Source: Bacillota bacterium
Lineage (GTDB): Bacteria; Bacillota; Clostridia; Acetivibrionales; DTU013
Assembly: GCA_023409735.1 (NCBI GenBank)
Contig: JAEYRB010000035.1
Location: 17,470 to 81,469, forward strand
DNA: 64,000 bases
Direction of reading: 5' to 3'
Positions 55,570-64,000 of this stretch are shown here, in pieces (the stretch's first letter is position 1; every line of letters starts with the position of its first letter). Position numbers and translations under genes: made by a program. The notes below the pieces were generated by a model. That model saw nothing but the letters and a program-made list of their open reading frames with translations, had not been told where the DNA came from and did not search any database.

Positions 55570-56808
55570 GTGGGCAATTTGATAGTAGGTATCGACATTG
55601 GAACCACAAAGGTTTGTACGGTTATTGGTAAGATAAATAGAAATTCACAGCTGGATATTATCGGCAGAGGCATGGCTGTTTGTACAGGTGTTAAAAAGGG
55701 CGTTATTGTAGATATCGACAGCACTGCCGAGAGCATTAAGAGTTCTGTAGCTGAGGCAGAAGAAGCCGCAAACATGAGGGTTGATTCAGCATATGTCAAT
55801 ATTCATGGAATGCATGTGAGTGTAATTAACAATCGAAGCTGGATCAGCATATCAAACGAGAATCGTGAGATAACGCAGCGGGACATTGATGCTGTGATCA
55901 TTGCAGCAAGAGACATTGAAATACCTGAAGACAGACAGCTTATAGATGTTATAGCGAGGCAGTACATAATTGACGGATATGATGAGATCGTCGATCCTGT
56001 TGGAATGGTTGGTACAAGGCTTGAGGTTGATGCAGACATAGTTGTCGGGAAGATAACTTCTGTTCAGAATATCGTGAAAAGTGTTGAGAGAGCAGGGATT
56101 CAACTTGACGGTATAATTGTAGAAGCATTTGCCACAGCTGAAGTATGTTTAACACCTGACGAGCGTGATATAGGTGTTATCCTTCTTGATGTTGGCGGAG
56201 GTATAACAGATATATCTGTATTCCAGGGTAAGCGTTTGATCTTTTATGACTCCATACCCGTAGGAGGAGATCATATAACCAATGATATTTCCATTGGACT
56301 TCGAATATCACCCAGAGAAGCAGAGAAAATAAAGCGTCAGTTTGAACTGGCACTTACTTCATTGATAAAGAATGACCAAACCATATCGGTTTATGACATA
56401 AGCGAAAACTGCAAGAAGGATGTTAAGGTATCGGAAGTCGTCGAGATTATGGAAGCAAGGGTATATGAGATATTCTCCCTTTGCAGAAGCCAGCTTGAGA
56501 AAGCAGGTGTTATGGTGGAGCCGACAGGCGGAATTGTTCTGACTGGAGCCGGTATATCCTATGTAGATGGAAGCAGGCAGCTGGCTCAGGAGGTATTTGA
56601 TACACAGGTAAGGGTTGTTCAGGCAGGACAGATTCAGGGTATTTTAAAGCCGGAGTTTATATCATCCTCAGGTATGATAAGATATATAGACGACAGTAAA
56701 AAGCGAGGCAGCCGGGCTAGCGAGCTGAAGCTGAAAAAAACTGCGGCAGCAGAGAGAAAAAATTCGCTTATTGATAAAATAATCCGTTTCTTCAAGGAAA
56801 TGTTTTAG
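55570..56808 (+). CDS. ftsA: Cell division protein FtsA
   Basis: A 412-residue actin-like protein. Motifs: IVGIDIGTTKVCTVIGKI (phosphate 1), the SHS2 domain region around residues 80-160, DVGGGITDISVFQGKRLIF (phosphate 2), GGIVLTGAGISYVDG (adenosine motif), and a C-terminal amphipathic helix (NSLIDKIIRFFKEMF) that anchors it to the membrane. It tethers FtsZ. GTG at 55570 is used, with AGGGGG 8 bases before it; the in-frame ATG at 55540 overlaps sbp and lacks a site. FtsZ follows after 112 bp. Confidence 0.93.
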   Translation: MGNLIVGIDIGTTKVCTVIGKINRNSQLDIIGRGMAVCTGVKKGVIVDIDSTAESIKSSVAEAEEAANMRVDSAYVNIHGMHVSVINNRSWISISNENREITQRDIDAVIIAARDIEIPEDRQLIDVIARQYIIDGYDEIVDPVGMVGTRLEVDADIVVGKITSVQNIVKSVERAGIQLDGIIVEAFATAEVCLTPDERDIGVILLDVGGGITDISVFQGKRLIFYDSIPVGGDHITNDISIGLRISPREAEKIKRQFELALTSLIKNDQTISVYDISENCKKDVKVSEVVEIMEARVYEIFSLCRSQLEKAGVMVEPTGGIVLTGAGISYVDGSRQLAQEVFDTQVRVVQAGQIQGILKPEFISSSGMIRYIDDSKKRGSRASELKLKKTAAAERKNSLIDKIIRFFKEMF

Positions 56809-56920
56809 TTGATTTTTAGGGCTTTATATCGAATGTTTTGTTAAAAGAAATCTTGCTTTAATTAAAGGAATAAGATATTATTTAAATGATGCCAAACCAA
56901 AGACGAAGGGGGATTTTAAT

Positions 56921-58030
56921 TTGCTGGAATTTGATATTGATATGGAGCAGTTTGCCCAGATAAAGGTCATAGGCGTCGGCGGTGGAGGCAACAATGCCGT
57001 TAACAGAATGATTACCGCCGGACTTCGCGGTGTAGAATTTATTGCAATTAATACTGATAAACAAGCACTTTTCCTTTCAAAAGCAAATACCAAAATTCAA
57101 ATAGGGGACAAGCTCACTAAGGGGTTAGGCGCAGGTGCAAATCCTGAAATCGGAGAAAAAGCTGCAAATGAAAGTAAGGACGAAATTGCACAAGCTGTTA
57201 AGGGAGCAGACATGGTGTTCGTTACTGCCGGTATGGGTGGCGGCACAGGTACCGGAGCAGCTCCGATAGTAGCCCAGATAGCAAAGGAAATGGGCATTCT
57301 GACTGTTGGTGTTGTTACCAAGCCATTCATGTTCGAAGGCCGAAAGAGAATGCAATATGCTGAAAACGGTATAGAAAATCTCAAGAGCGTAGTTGATACA
57401 CTTGTTACCATTCCTAATGACAGGCTGTTGCAGGTAGCTGAGAAGAAAACCTCAATAATAGATGCATTCAAGATGGCGGATGATGTGCTTCGCCAGGGTG
57501 TTCAGGGTATATCGGATCTTATAGCGGTTCCCGGGCTTATAAATTTGGATTTTGCCGATGTTAAGACAATAATGCTCAATACCGGACTTGCTCATATGGG
57601 TATAGGAAGAGCATCCGGAGACGGTAGGGCTGAAGAGGCTGCAAGACAGGCAATTCAGAGCCCGCTGCTTGAAACCTCCATCGAAGGTGCAAGAGGCGTT
57701 CTTCTTAACATTACAGGCGGAGCTGATCTTGGCTTGTTTGAAGTCAACCTTGCAGCTGAGCTGGTGCAAAAATCAGCGGATCCTGAAGCTAACATTATTG
57801 TTGGTGCTGTTATTGATGAAAATCTCAAGGATGAAATGTTAATAACAGTTATCGCTACAGGCTTTGAAAAGGGCCCTATTATAAAGAAGATCGAAAAGGC
57901 TGCTGAAAAGGTTGTGGGTGTAAGGCCGGAGACTCAAGCTTCAACACCAATTAAACGTCATTCTGCAAGCGAGATAGCTGATGACGAGCTGGAGATTCCA
58001 ACTTTCCTTAGAAAGAACAGATTTAAGTAA
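56921..58030 (+). CDS. ftsZ: Cell division protein FtsZ
   Basis: A 369-residue tubulin homologue. The GTP-binding loop GVGGGGNNAVNRMI begins near residue 18, and the tubulin signature GGGTGTGAAP is near 109. The NLDFADVKTIM and GIGRASGDGRAEEAARQA segments follow, and the C-terminal IPTFLRK peptide (here EIPTFLRKNRFK) binds FtsA. TTG at 56921 is preceded by GAAGGGGG. A strong terminator follows. It is expected to be essential and to work with the upstream FtsA. Confidence 0.95.
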   Translation: MLEFDIDMEQFAQIKVIGVGGGGNNAVNRMITAGLRGVEFIAINTDKQALFLSKANTKIQIGDKLTKGLGAGANPEIGEKAANESKDEIAQAVKGADMVFVTAGMGGGTGTGAAPIVAQIAKEMGILTVGVVTKPFMFEGRKRMQYAENGIENLKSVVDTLVTIPNDRLLQVAEKKTSIIDAFKMADDVLRQGVQGISDLIAVPGLINLDFADVKTIMLNTGLAHMGIGRASGDGRAEEAARQAIQSPLLETSIEGARGVLLNITGGADLGLFEVNLAAELVQKSADPEANIIVGAVIDENLKDEMLITVIATGFEKGPIIKKIEKAAEKVVGVRPETQASTPIKRHSASEIADDELEIPTFLRKNRFK

Positions 58031-58046
58031 TATTATGAAGCTGGTA

Positions 58047-58080
58047 AAGACCGATGGGTGAATGATCCATCGGTCTTTTT
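58047..58080 (+). terminator. Rho-independent terminator after ftsZ
   Basis: Arms AAGACCGATGG and CCATCGGTCTT around GTGAATGAT are followed by TTTTT. It separates the division genes from the sporulation genes. Confidence 0.92.
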
Positions 58081-58379
58081 GACTAATTTATTACGCTTAT
58101 GTGGACGATCCTCAAAAAGGTTAGTAAGAATATTATATTAAAGCTACTCGTGAACATATAACATATACAAGTGATTGCAACAAAGCATGAACAAATTTCT
58201 TAATTACATTATATTACAAAAAGTTAATATCTTTATTACAGTTTGAAAAATCAAATTAAAAGAATAGCATTACATTTGGTTTTTCTGTCGCATACTTTCT
58301 TTTATTCTACACTCTCAAATGACACAAATTTTAAAACAGATAAAATATAATTTATTGTACAAACAAAAGTTCAAATTGT

Positions 58380-58450
58380 TATGTCTAGCTGACATAAGCG
58401 TACAGACAAGCGAATATACATAAGATAGGAGACATCTGTCAATTTGACAG
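58380..58450 (+). promoter_or_regulatory. Two inverted repeats upstream of spoIIGA
   Basis: TATGTC-N5-GACATA (58380-58396) and CTGTCAA-T-TTGACAG (58436-58450) are both perfect. They lie in the 438-base gap 58031-58468, where a Spo0A~P-controlled promoter is expected. Neither matches the 0A box TGTCGAA exactly; a TGTCGCA at 58286 is the closest. The rest of the gap is AT-rich with no gene. Confidence 0.4.
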
Positions 58451-58468
58451 GTTTGTGAGGTAAATCTG

Positions 58469-59374
58469 GTGGAAGTATATCTGGATGTTATCATCCTTGA
58501 AAATATAGTTATTAACTACCTAATATTAATGGTAACTATGAAATTTTCTAAGAACAGAGCAAGCAACCTCCGGCTTCTGTTAGGTTCGCTGGTTGGTACA
58601 GCATACCTGCTGCTGATGATACTTCTCCCTACCATGAGGATCTATACAACTATCTTATCAAAAATACTGCTGTCAATGGCAATAACAGCCGTAACCTTCA
58701 ATTTTACAAAGATTTCTGCATTTTTGAAGACACTGGCAGTGTTTTATGGTGTTACTTTCCTGTTTGCTGGTGCAGGCTTTGCTTTTATGTATTTTAACCA
58801 AAGCGGTGGTGTAGTGAAAAATGGTGTAATGATGTCACCTTTATCTATTCTGAACACAAAGTGGTCTGAATTGGCCTTTGCTATAATTCTGGTACTAATT
58901 ATCCTTAGAGTAATATGGGATGTTATACAGAGTAAGTTCTTGAGAGAAAAGTTGCTGGTTAGTCTCAAAATTGCCTTTGACAGCAAGGCGACAGACATGT
59001 TTGCTCTGGTGGATACAGGAAATTCCTTACACGACCCTCTTAGCAACCTGCCGGTTATTGTAGTTGAATTTTCTGCTTTAAAAGAACTGCTTCCTGAAGA
59101 TATCAGACAGATATTCGAAAAACAGTTCGAAAATGACCTTACATCTATAACCTCAGCAATATCCTGTTCCTCATGGCATTCAAGATTCAGATTGATCCCA
59201 TTCACCTCCCTTGGAAGGGAAAACGGCATGCTGATAGGCTTCAGGCCTGACTATATAGAAATTGGAAGTGAAAGTGACAAAAAAGGAATTCGTGATGTGA
59301 TCATAGGGATATATAATAGGGCGCTTTCAAAAAATGATAAATACAGGGCACTTTTAAACCCTGAAATTATGTAA
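58469..59374 (+). CDS. spoIIGA: Sigma-E processing peptidase SpoIIGA
   Basis: A 301-residue protein with five N-terminal membrane helices (~residues 1-150) and a cytoplasmic aspartic-protease-like half with the DTG motif in FALVDTGNSLHDPL (~179). It processes pro-sigma-E in the mother cell in response to a forespore signal. GTG at 58469 is the start, with GTGAGG upstream. sigE follows after 64 bp and is its substrate. Confidence 0.92.
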   Translation: MEVYLDVIILENIVINYLILMVTMKFSKNRASNLRLLLGSLVGTAYLLLMILLPTMRIYTTILSKILLSMAITAVTFNFTKISAFLKTLAVFYGVTFLFAGAGFAFMYFNQSGGVVKNGVMMSPLSILNTKWSELAFAIILVLIILRVIWDVIQSKFLREKLLVSLKIAFDSKATDMFALVDTGNSLHDPLSNLPVIVVEFSALKELLPEDIRQIFEKQFENDLTSITSAISCSSWHSRFRLIPFTSLGRENGMLIGFRPDYIEIGSESDKKGIRDVIIGIYNRALSKNDKYRALLNPEIM

Positions 59375-59438
59375 TCACAATTGTACTTAATCAATATTCA
59401 GACAGACAATTAACATACACATCGAAAGGAGTTTTATT

Positions 59439-60170
59439 ATGAAAATCTTTAACAAGATCAGGCTGTTTTTACAATTAAGATTAATGAGGCTGAGGTACTG
59501 GTTAAAGCCGGGAAAAGAACTTCCAATACATTATATTGGTGGCAGTGAAGCTCTTCCGCCACCGCTTAGTGCTGAAGAAGAAAGCTGTCTTCTATCGAAG
59601 CTCGAGGCTCAGGATTATGGAGTAAAGAGCATATTAATAGAGCGAAATCTCAGACTTGTTGTTTATATAGCAAGAAAGTTTGAAAATACCGGTGTGGGCG
59701 TGGAGGATCTTATTTCAATAGGCACTATCGGACTTATTAAAGCCATAAATACATTTAATCCATCTAAGAATATCAAGCTTGCTACCTATGCATCCAGATG
59801 CATTGAAAATGAAATACTTATGTACCTTAGAAGAAATAATAAGATAAAGACTGAAATATCCATTGATGAGCCGCTTAATACCGATTGGGACGGCAATGAA
59901 CTTTTGCTGTCGGATATACTTGGCACAGATAATGACATTATACATAGAAGCCTTGAGGACGAGGTGGATAGAGAGCTTTTAAACACTGCTATGAAGAAGC
60001 TTTCAACACGCGAGAAAAAGATAATGGAGCTTAGGTTTGGACTTGCAAACGGAGTCGAGAAAACGCAAAAGGAAGTTGCTGATATGCTGGGAATATCGCA
60101 ATCATACATATCCAGGCTTGAAAAAAGAATTATAAGCAGATTGAAGAAGGAGATAAACAGGATGGTGTAA
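59439..60170 (+). CDS. sigE: RNA polymerase sporulation sigma factor SigE (pro-form)
   Basis: A 243-residue sigma-70 family factor. The N-terminal ~25 residues (MKIFNKIRLFLQLRLMRLRYW...) form the pro-sequence removed by SpoIIGA. Region 2 (NLRLVVYIARKFENTGVGVEDLISIGTIGLIKA, YASRCIENEILMYLR) and region 4 (STREKKIMELRFGLANG, TQKEVADMLGISQSYISRLEKR) are complete. It drives early mother-cell genes. AAAGGAG precedes the ATG. The sigG gene follows, as in other Clostridia. Confidence 0.95.
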   Translation: MKIFNKIRLFLQLRLMRLRYWLKPGKELPIHYIGGSEALPPPLSAEEESCLLSKLEAQDYGVKSILIERNLRLVVYIARKFENTGVGVEDLISIGTIGLIKAINTFNPSKNIKLATYASRCIENEILMYLRRNNKIKTEISIDEPLNTDWDGNELLLSDILGTDNDIIHRSLEDEVDRELLNTAMKKLSTREKKIMELRFGLANGVEKTQKEVADMLGISQSYISRLEKRIISRLKKEINRMV

Positions 60171-60380
60171 AACTTTAAAATCCAATATTGTCAAGGCCTT
60201 GAGCAAATATTTTTTGGGTTTGATGTCAGTATAAAAAAAACCTCTATGGCAATAATGTTACTATTCAGAGAAGCGGAAAGTTTTTTACAGCCTGGGGCAA
60301 ATAATGTAGGTCCGGGCGCTGCAGGCTTATATGTGAAAATTGGTCCGCATGCTCAATATTGTGTGCCGGGAGGTTTTTTA

Positions 60381-61154
60381 ATGTTAATCAACAAGGTTGA
60401 AATATGTGGTGTAAACACTTCAAAGCTACCGGTTCTTACTAATGAACAAAAAAAGGTACTGTTTGAAAGAATGCACAAGGGAGATACATCAGCAAGAGAA
60501 GAATTTATCAATGGAAATCTCCGACTAGTCCTGAGTGTGATACAACGTTTTAATAATAGGGGAGAGTATGTGGACGATTTATTTCAGGTCGGGTGCATTG
60601 GACTTATTAAGGCAATTGACAACTTCGATGTATCGCAGAATGTAAAATTTTCGACCTATGCAGTACCAATGATTATTGGTGAGATAAGAAGATATCTACG
60701 GGATAACAATTCAATAAGAGTGAGCCGTTCTTTAAGAGATATTGCATACAAAGCACTCCAAGCAAAGGAAAGGCTTACAAACAGAAATTCGAAGGAGCCC
60801 ACAATTTCGGAAATTGCTAATGAGCTTCAGCTGCCTAAGGAAGAGGTCGTGTTCGCTCTTGATGCCATTCAGGATCCAATCTCCCTTTTCGAATCTGTTT
60901 ACCACGATGGCGGCGACGCTATTTATGTAATGGATCAGGTAAAGGATGAAAAGAACATTGATGAAAACTGGCTTGAGGGAATTTCTCTGAAAGAGGCTAT
61001 GCGTAAGCTCAACGACAGGGAAAAGCTGATATTAAATCTGCGTTTTTTTGAAGGGCGCACTCAAATGGAGGTTGCAGAAGAAATAGGCATATCACAGGCA
61101 CAGGTGTCAAGACTTGAAAAAACGGCGTTGCTCCATATGAAGAAATACATTTGA
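60381..61154 (+). CDS. sigG: RNA polymerase sporulation sigma factor SigG
   Basis: A 257-residue forespore-specific sigma factor. The start at 60381 gives the family N-terminus MLINKVEICGVNTSKLPVL and has GGGAGG before it; an upstream in-frame ATG at 60246 would add 45 atypical residues. Region 2 (NLRLVLSVIQRFNNRGEYVDDLFQVGCIGLIKA) and region 4 (LNDREKLILNLRFFEGRTQMEVAEEIGISQAQVSRLEK) are complete. It is followed by a terminator. Confidence 0.95.
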   Translation: MLINKVEICGVNTSKLPVLTNEQKKVLFERMHKGDTSAREEFINGNLRLVLSVIQRFNNRGEYVDDLFQVGCIGLIKAIDNFDVSQNVKFSTYAVPMIIGEIRRYLRDNNSIRVSRSLRDIAYKALQAKERLTNRNSKEPTISEIANELQLPKEEVVFALDAIQDPISLFESVYHDGGDAIYVMDQVKDEKNIDENWLEGISLKEAMRKLNDREKLILNLRFFEGRTQMEVAEEIGISQAQVSRLEKTALLHMKKYI

Positions 61155-61164
61155 ATAAAAATTA

Positions 61165-61194
61165 TAAAAAAGCACCTTTTAGGTGTTTTTTTTT
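61165..61194 (+). terminator. Rho-independent terminator after sigG
   Basis: AAAAAAGCACCT pairs with AGGTGTTTTTTTTT around a short loop, followed by a long T-run. Confidence 0.9.
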
Positions 61195-61217
61195 ATATTG
61201 TAACATATATTTATAAC

Positions 61218-61349
61218 GAAGTGTTATAACGAGGCCTCTGTATAACATACAAGATGCATAGTTCGCGAGCAGACCTCGTTGAAACACAGCTAATGTGATA
61301 AAATATTTCTATGACCGAAATATTTTATTTGAACCGAAGTGTTATAAAA
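61218..61349 (+). repeat. Structured intergenic repeat E, copy 2 (complete)
   Basis: Flanked by the same 13 bases CGAAGTGTTATAA (61217-61229 and 61335-61347). Stem P1: GTGTT (61221-61225) with AACAC (61283-61287), and AACGAGG (61228-61234) with CCTCGTT (61274-61280). Hairpin P2: AAAATATTTC (61300-61309) with GAAATATTTT (61317-61326), loop TATGACC. AACAC can alternatively pair with the 3' GTGTT (61339-61343). It matches copy 1 at the left edge with two compensatory changes in P2. It lies between the sigG terminator and ylmC. Confidence 0.75.
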
Positions 61350-61519
61350 ATGATTAATTATTATATAATTCTATGTAAGGCATTTGCATGTTTACCTTAA
61401 AATGATCTCTGCAAAATAATATTAAAGGCTTGCCATAAGACAATACCTGAGATATATTGTAATGTAGAGCTTAAAAAAAGGAGCCTGCTTATTGCTCATA
61501 GTAGATGGTTGGTGGTGTG

Positions 61520-61780
61520 ATGAACCGTACATCTGATTTCAGGCAAAAGGAAGTAATAAATTTATCCGACGGGAGACGTTTAGGCTTTGTATCCGACGTA
61601 GAGCTTGACCTGGAGGAAGGCAAGATAGATGCTATCATTCTGCCCGGAGTAGGCAGACTCTTTGGAATTTTAGGCAAGGATAATGAGTTTGTTATTCCAT
61701 GGGAGAAAATAGTAAGGATCGGTGAGGATATTATACTCGTGGATCTGGATGAGCGCTTCATGCGAAGATACTTTGACTAA
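61520..61780 (+). CDS. ylmC: YlmC/YmxH family sporulation protein
   Basis: An 86-residue PRC-barrel-like protein. Seen: NLSDGRRLGFVSDVELDLEEGKIDAIILPG and VIPWEKIVRIGEDIILVDL. The family is conserved next to sigG in spore-formers; no mechanism is established. ATG at 61520 is used, with a GGTGG site; ATG at 61505 is possible. nrdR follows 100 bp downstream on the same strand. Confidence 0.9.
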   Translation: MNRTSDFRQKEVINLSDGRRLGFVSDVELDLEEGKIDAIILPGVGRLFGILGKDNEFVIPWEKIVRIGEDIILVDLDERFMRRYFD

Positions 61781-61880
61781 AGCTAGGAAGGCTTTTATCC
61801 GATATGGATTAAAGAGGCAATCATGATACTGCAATAAAGATAAATATTATCGGTTGAAGAGAAGCCGGATGGAGGTACAT

Positions 61881-62339
61881 ATGAAGTGTCCGTATTGTGG
61901 TTATATTGAGGACAAGGTTATTGATTCCAGGCCAACTGATGAGAATACTGCTATAAGAAGGCGAAGAGAATGTATAAAGTGCCAGAAGCGCTTTACGACT
62001 TATGAGAAGGTTGAAAGTGTCCCTCTTATGGTCATTAAAAAGGACAAGACCAGGCAGGCTTTTGACCGTGAGAAGCTTCTTAATGGACTGCTGAGGGCAT
62101 GTGAAAAAAGGCCTGTACCTGTCAGCACCCTTGAAAAAATGGTAGATGAGATAGAATCACAGAGCCTTAATACTCTGAAAAGAGAAATATCTTCCCAAGA
62201 GATCGGCGAAATGGTAATGGAAAGGCTAAAGGACTTAGATCAGGTTGCCTACGTTAGATTTGCTTCAGTATACAGGCAGTTCCGCGATATTAATACGTTT
62301 ATGGACGAGCTGCATAAGCTATTAAAGGATAAACAGTAA
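61881..62339 (+). CDS. nrdR: Transcriptional repressor NrdR
   Basis: A 152-residue regulator of ribonucleotide reductase genes. The zinc ribbon has two CxxC pairs (CPYCG at 3-7 and CIKCQ near 31), followed by an ATP-cone domain (residues ~45-140, VIKKDKTRQAFDREKL). GGAGG precedes ATG 61881; an in-frame ATG at 61854 has no such site. The sigG-ylmC-nrdR order is conserved in Clostridia. Confidence 0.94.
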   Translation: MKCPYCGYIEDKVIDSRPTDENTAIRRRRECIKCQKRFTTYEKVESVPLMVIKKDKTRQAFDREKLLNGLLRACEKRPVPVSTLEKMVDEIESQSLNTLKREISSQEIGEMVMERLKDLDQVAYVRFASVYRQFRDINTFMDELHKLLKDKQ

Positions 62340-62619
62340 TGTAAGTCATTTGCTATATGCCTCCATTAATATGCAAAGCTATAGAGTACTCGGCTTTAGA
62401 ATGTAGCCGAAGGATTCTGTAATCATAAAATGATCTACAGTAACATAACCGATGTTAAGCTGATGAACACTGCAATTATATTCTTTGTGATATATAAAGA
62501 CCTACTAGGTAGAACAGCTTATGTATATTGTGATCTCTGAAAATATAGTAACATTATAAGCAAACAAAAATTAAAAAGCAATGAAGAAAAAAAGAAGATG
62601 AGGCAATAGGCTAGACAGT

Positions 62620-63591
62620 ATGAAGGCTGAAATGAATCATAAAAACTGGATGAGCTATTTAAACAAGGTAGGATTTGCAAACAATAGAAGCAATATTAGA
62701 AGAGTGCTTCTTATGACTTTATGTATTTTAGTCATGATAGCAGCCTTTATTCCTATACCAGTTAAAGCAGATACGGGTCCAAAGCCATCAGTTGTAATCA
62801 CCTTCAATGGACTTGAGGATGAAACTTATTATGCTACCCTGCTTTCTAGAACAGAATCTACCGGGCCATTCTCAGTGCTTGAGGATGGGAACACGAAGGA
62901 TTCCAATTATGTGAAAAATAGCGAGGACTACCATGCTTATCTGAAGTTCCTGGGTTATGAGGATGCTGACGGCTTTTTTTTTCTGCAGTTCCTGCAAAAC
63001 TGTACCTATACACATAAGCTAAGCTGGACATATTATCCTCCGCAGGAGTTTAAAATTTTGCTTTACTTTCCGAAAACAGATGCATTTGTTATAAGTGAGG
63101 AAAGCTATGAACGTTATGCCTTTGACAGCTATTTTACTGTTGATGCATCAGAGCTTGAGATCTCGAATGTAGCTAAAGCAGGAACTATTGTGGCAATAAG
63201 ATCGTATGGCCTCACCAATGAAATTTTATCAATGATTATTCGCATACTTATAACTATTGCCATTGAACTATTGATTGCATTGCTTTTTGGCTTTAACAAG
63301 AAAAAGCAGATCACAGCTGTTCTTATTACCAATATTGCGACTCAGACCATATTAAACATATTGCTTAATGTCATCAACTACAAGCAGGGTGGCTTTGCAT
63401 TTGTTTTCAACTATATATGGATGGAGCTTCTGGTATTTATCCTTGAAGGTTTTGTGTTCTCGAAGCTGCTGTATCGTTATGAGGAGAGCTCTCGACGTAA
63501 AATTCACCCCTGGCTATATGCACTTGCGGCTAATATTTCATCATTTGTTGTTGGCATGCTGATTGCAAAATGGATACCGGGCATATTTTAA
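62620..63591 (+). CDS. Exported/membrane protein of unknown function
   Basis: A 323-residue protein that I do not recognise. It has an N-terminal signal-like helix (~residues 30-48, MTLCILVMIAAFIPIPVKA), an extracellular part (~50-200, including TYYPPQEFKILLYFPKTDAF), and four to five C-terminal membrane helices (~205-320) that resemble a polytopic clostridial protein family. There is only a weak ribosome site (GAGGCAATAGG) upstream. The codon usage matches its surroundings. It is monocistronic. Confidence 0.7.
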   Translation: MKAEMNHKNWMSYLNKVGFANNRSNIRRVLLMTLCILVMIAAFIPIPVKADTGPKPSVVITFNGLEDETYYATLLSRTESTGPFSVLEDGNTKDSNYVKNSEDYHAYLKFLGYEDADGFFFLQFLQNCTYTHKLSWTYYPPQEFKILLYFPKTDAFVISEESYERYAFDSYFTVDASELEISNVAKAGTIVAIRSYGLTNEILSMIIRILITIAIELLIALLFGFNKKKQITAVLITNIATQTILNILLNVINYKQGGFAFVFNYIWMELLVFILEGFVFSKLLYRYEESSRRKIHPWLYALAANISSFVVGMLIAKWIPGIF

Positions 63592-63823
63592 GCCTGCTAT
63601 ATACTTAGCTTATTGATATGATTGGTTTGGATAATCAAGCTTGCTAATTATTTAATGAGTATTTGCGATTTATAGGCTTGACATTTACTAATTCAGGTAT
63701 TTGCTGCTCTCAACATTAACCCAAACGGGTATTTACTAGGCCTTACTTTTTTCACAGAAAATATTTGAGTCTTAAACTTTGAGCTGTGTATCATCTCATA
63801 CCTATTAGATATTTAGATTTCGA

Positions 63824-63847
63824 GCCGGGTACCAGCTCATACCCGGC
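63824..63847. terminator. Hairpin in the 3' gap
   Basis: GCCGGGT (63824-63830) pairs with ACCCGGC (63841-63847), extended by A-T. It has no T-run. The rest of the gap 63592-64000 holds no gene that I can see; an imperfect direct repeat of GAGCTGTGTATCATCTCATAC precedes the hairpin. Confidence 0.5.
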
Positions 63848-64000
63848 ATTAAGTCAATCAAATATGACTTCTTCTATAGCCTTTACTTAACATTTATTCT
63901 GTGTTTATGAAGCAATTGTCTTAGTTAAATGTATAATCCAATGTAATAAATAAGAATAGCACAAATAAATAATGAAATTTAATATATACAAACCCCGTCG

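Overview
The window comes from an AT-rich, spore-forming, anaerobic member of the Firmicutes (class Clostridia). The evidence is the block ftsQ-sbp-ftsA-ftsZ-spoIIGA-sigE-sigG-ylmC-nrdR, a Spo0E-type phosphatase, ferredoxin-dependent 2-oxoacid oxidoreductases, a DegS/DegU pair, strong purine-rich ribosome binding sites, and frequent GTG/TTG starts. No prophage, transposase or CRISPR array is visible.

Layout. 1-9.4 kb: a membrane protein, tcdA with an odd insertion, a P-loop ATPase next to a four-subunit 2-oxoacid:ferredoxin oxidoreductase (delta-alpha-beta-gamma), a His-rich YmaF protein, a lipoprotein, a CapA protein and a Spo0E-like peptide. 9.6-14.5 kb: a decaying sensor/ABC-exporter locus (intact response regulator, kinase with an in-frame stop, wrecked permease/M1-peptidase fusion, surviving permease, no ATPase). 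14.7-19.7 kb: tRNA-Ala, an NhaC antiporter, a nucleotidyltransferase resembling ANT(6), and a divergent MocR regulator/EamA exporter pair. 20-28.3 kb: one 2756-residue SLH-anchored surface protein. 28.4-39.6 kb: ferritin, a phosphoesterase, biotin uptake and regulation (bioY, birA), a D-2-hydroxyacid dehydrogenase, a TAXI-TRAP uptake operon and a Pit phosphate transporter with its DUF47 partner. 39.7-44.1 kb: a second-type murG, a hypothetical gene and an agr-like quorum locus containing a 47-codon agrD. 44.6-53 kb: tRNA-Lys, degSU, a homocysteine methyltransferase-like protein, a serine hydrolase, an rRNA methyltransferase and an LtaS-family protein. 53.4-63.6 kb: the division/sporulation block, which begins with a murA that has lost its first ~112 codons.

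How the parts work together. FtsQ/FtsA/FtsZ build the septum; SpoIIGA processes pro-sigma-E and sigma-G drives late forespore expression. BirA probably represses bioY through two operator-like sites placed before bioY. The MocR regulator probably controls the divergent exporter through three half-sites. The AgrB/AgrD pair would export a Trp-rich cyclic peptide read by the convergent AgrC-like kinase.

Most unusual content. There are two families of intergenic structured repeats. One (two copies, at the left edge and after sigG) shows compensatory base changes and two mutually exclusive stems. The other (four copies, around the surface-protein gene and the TRAP permease gene) has a conserved core with covarying stems. 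I do not recognise either as a named RNA class. Other points of note are the truncated murA breakpoint, the eroded sensor/exporter locus, the agr-like locus with a receiver-like protein lacking the phospho-acceptor Asp, and the paired BirA-like operators.
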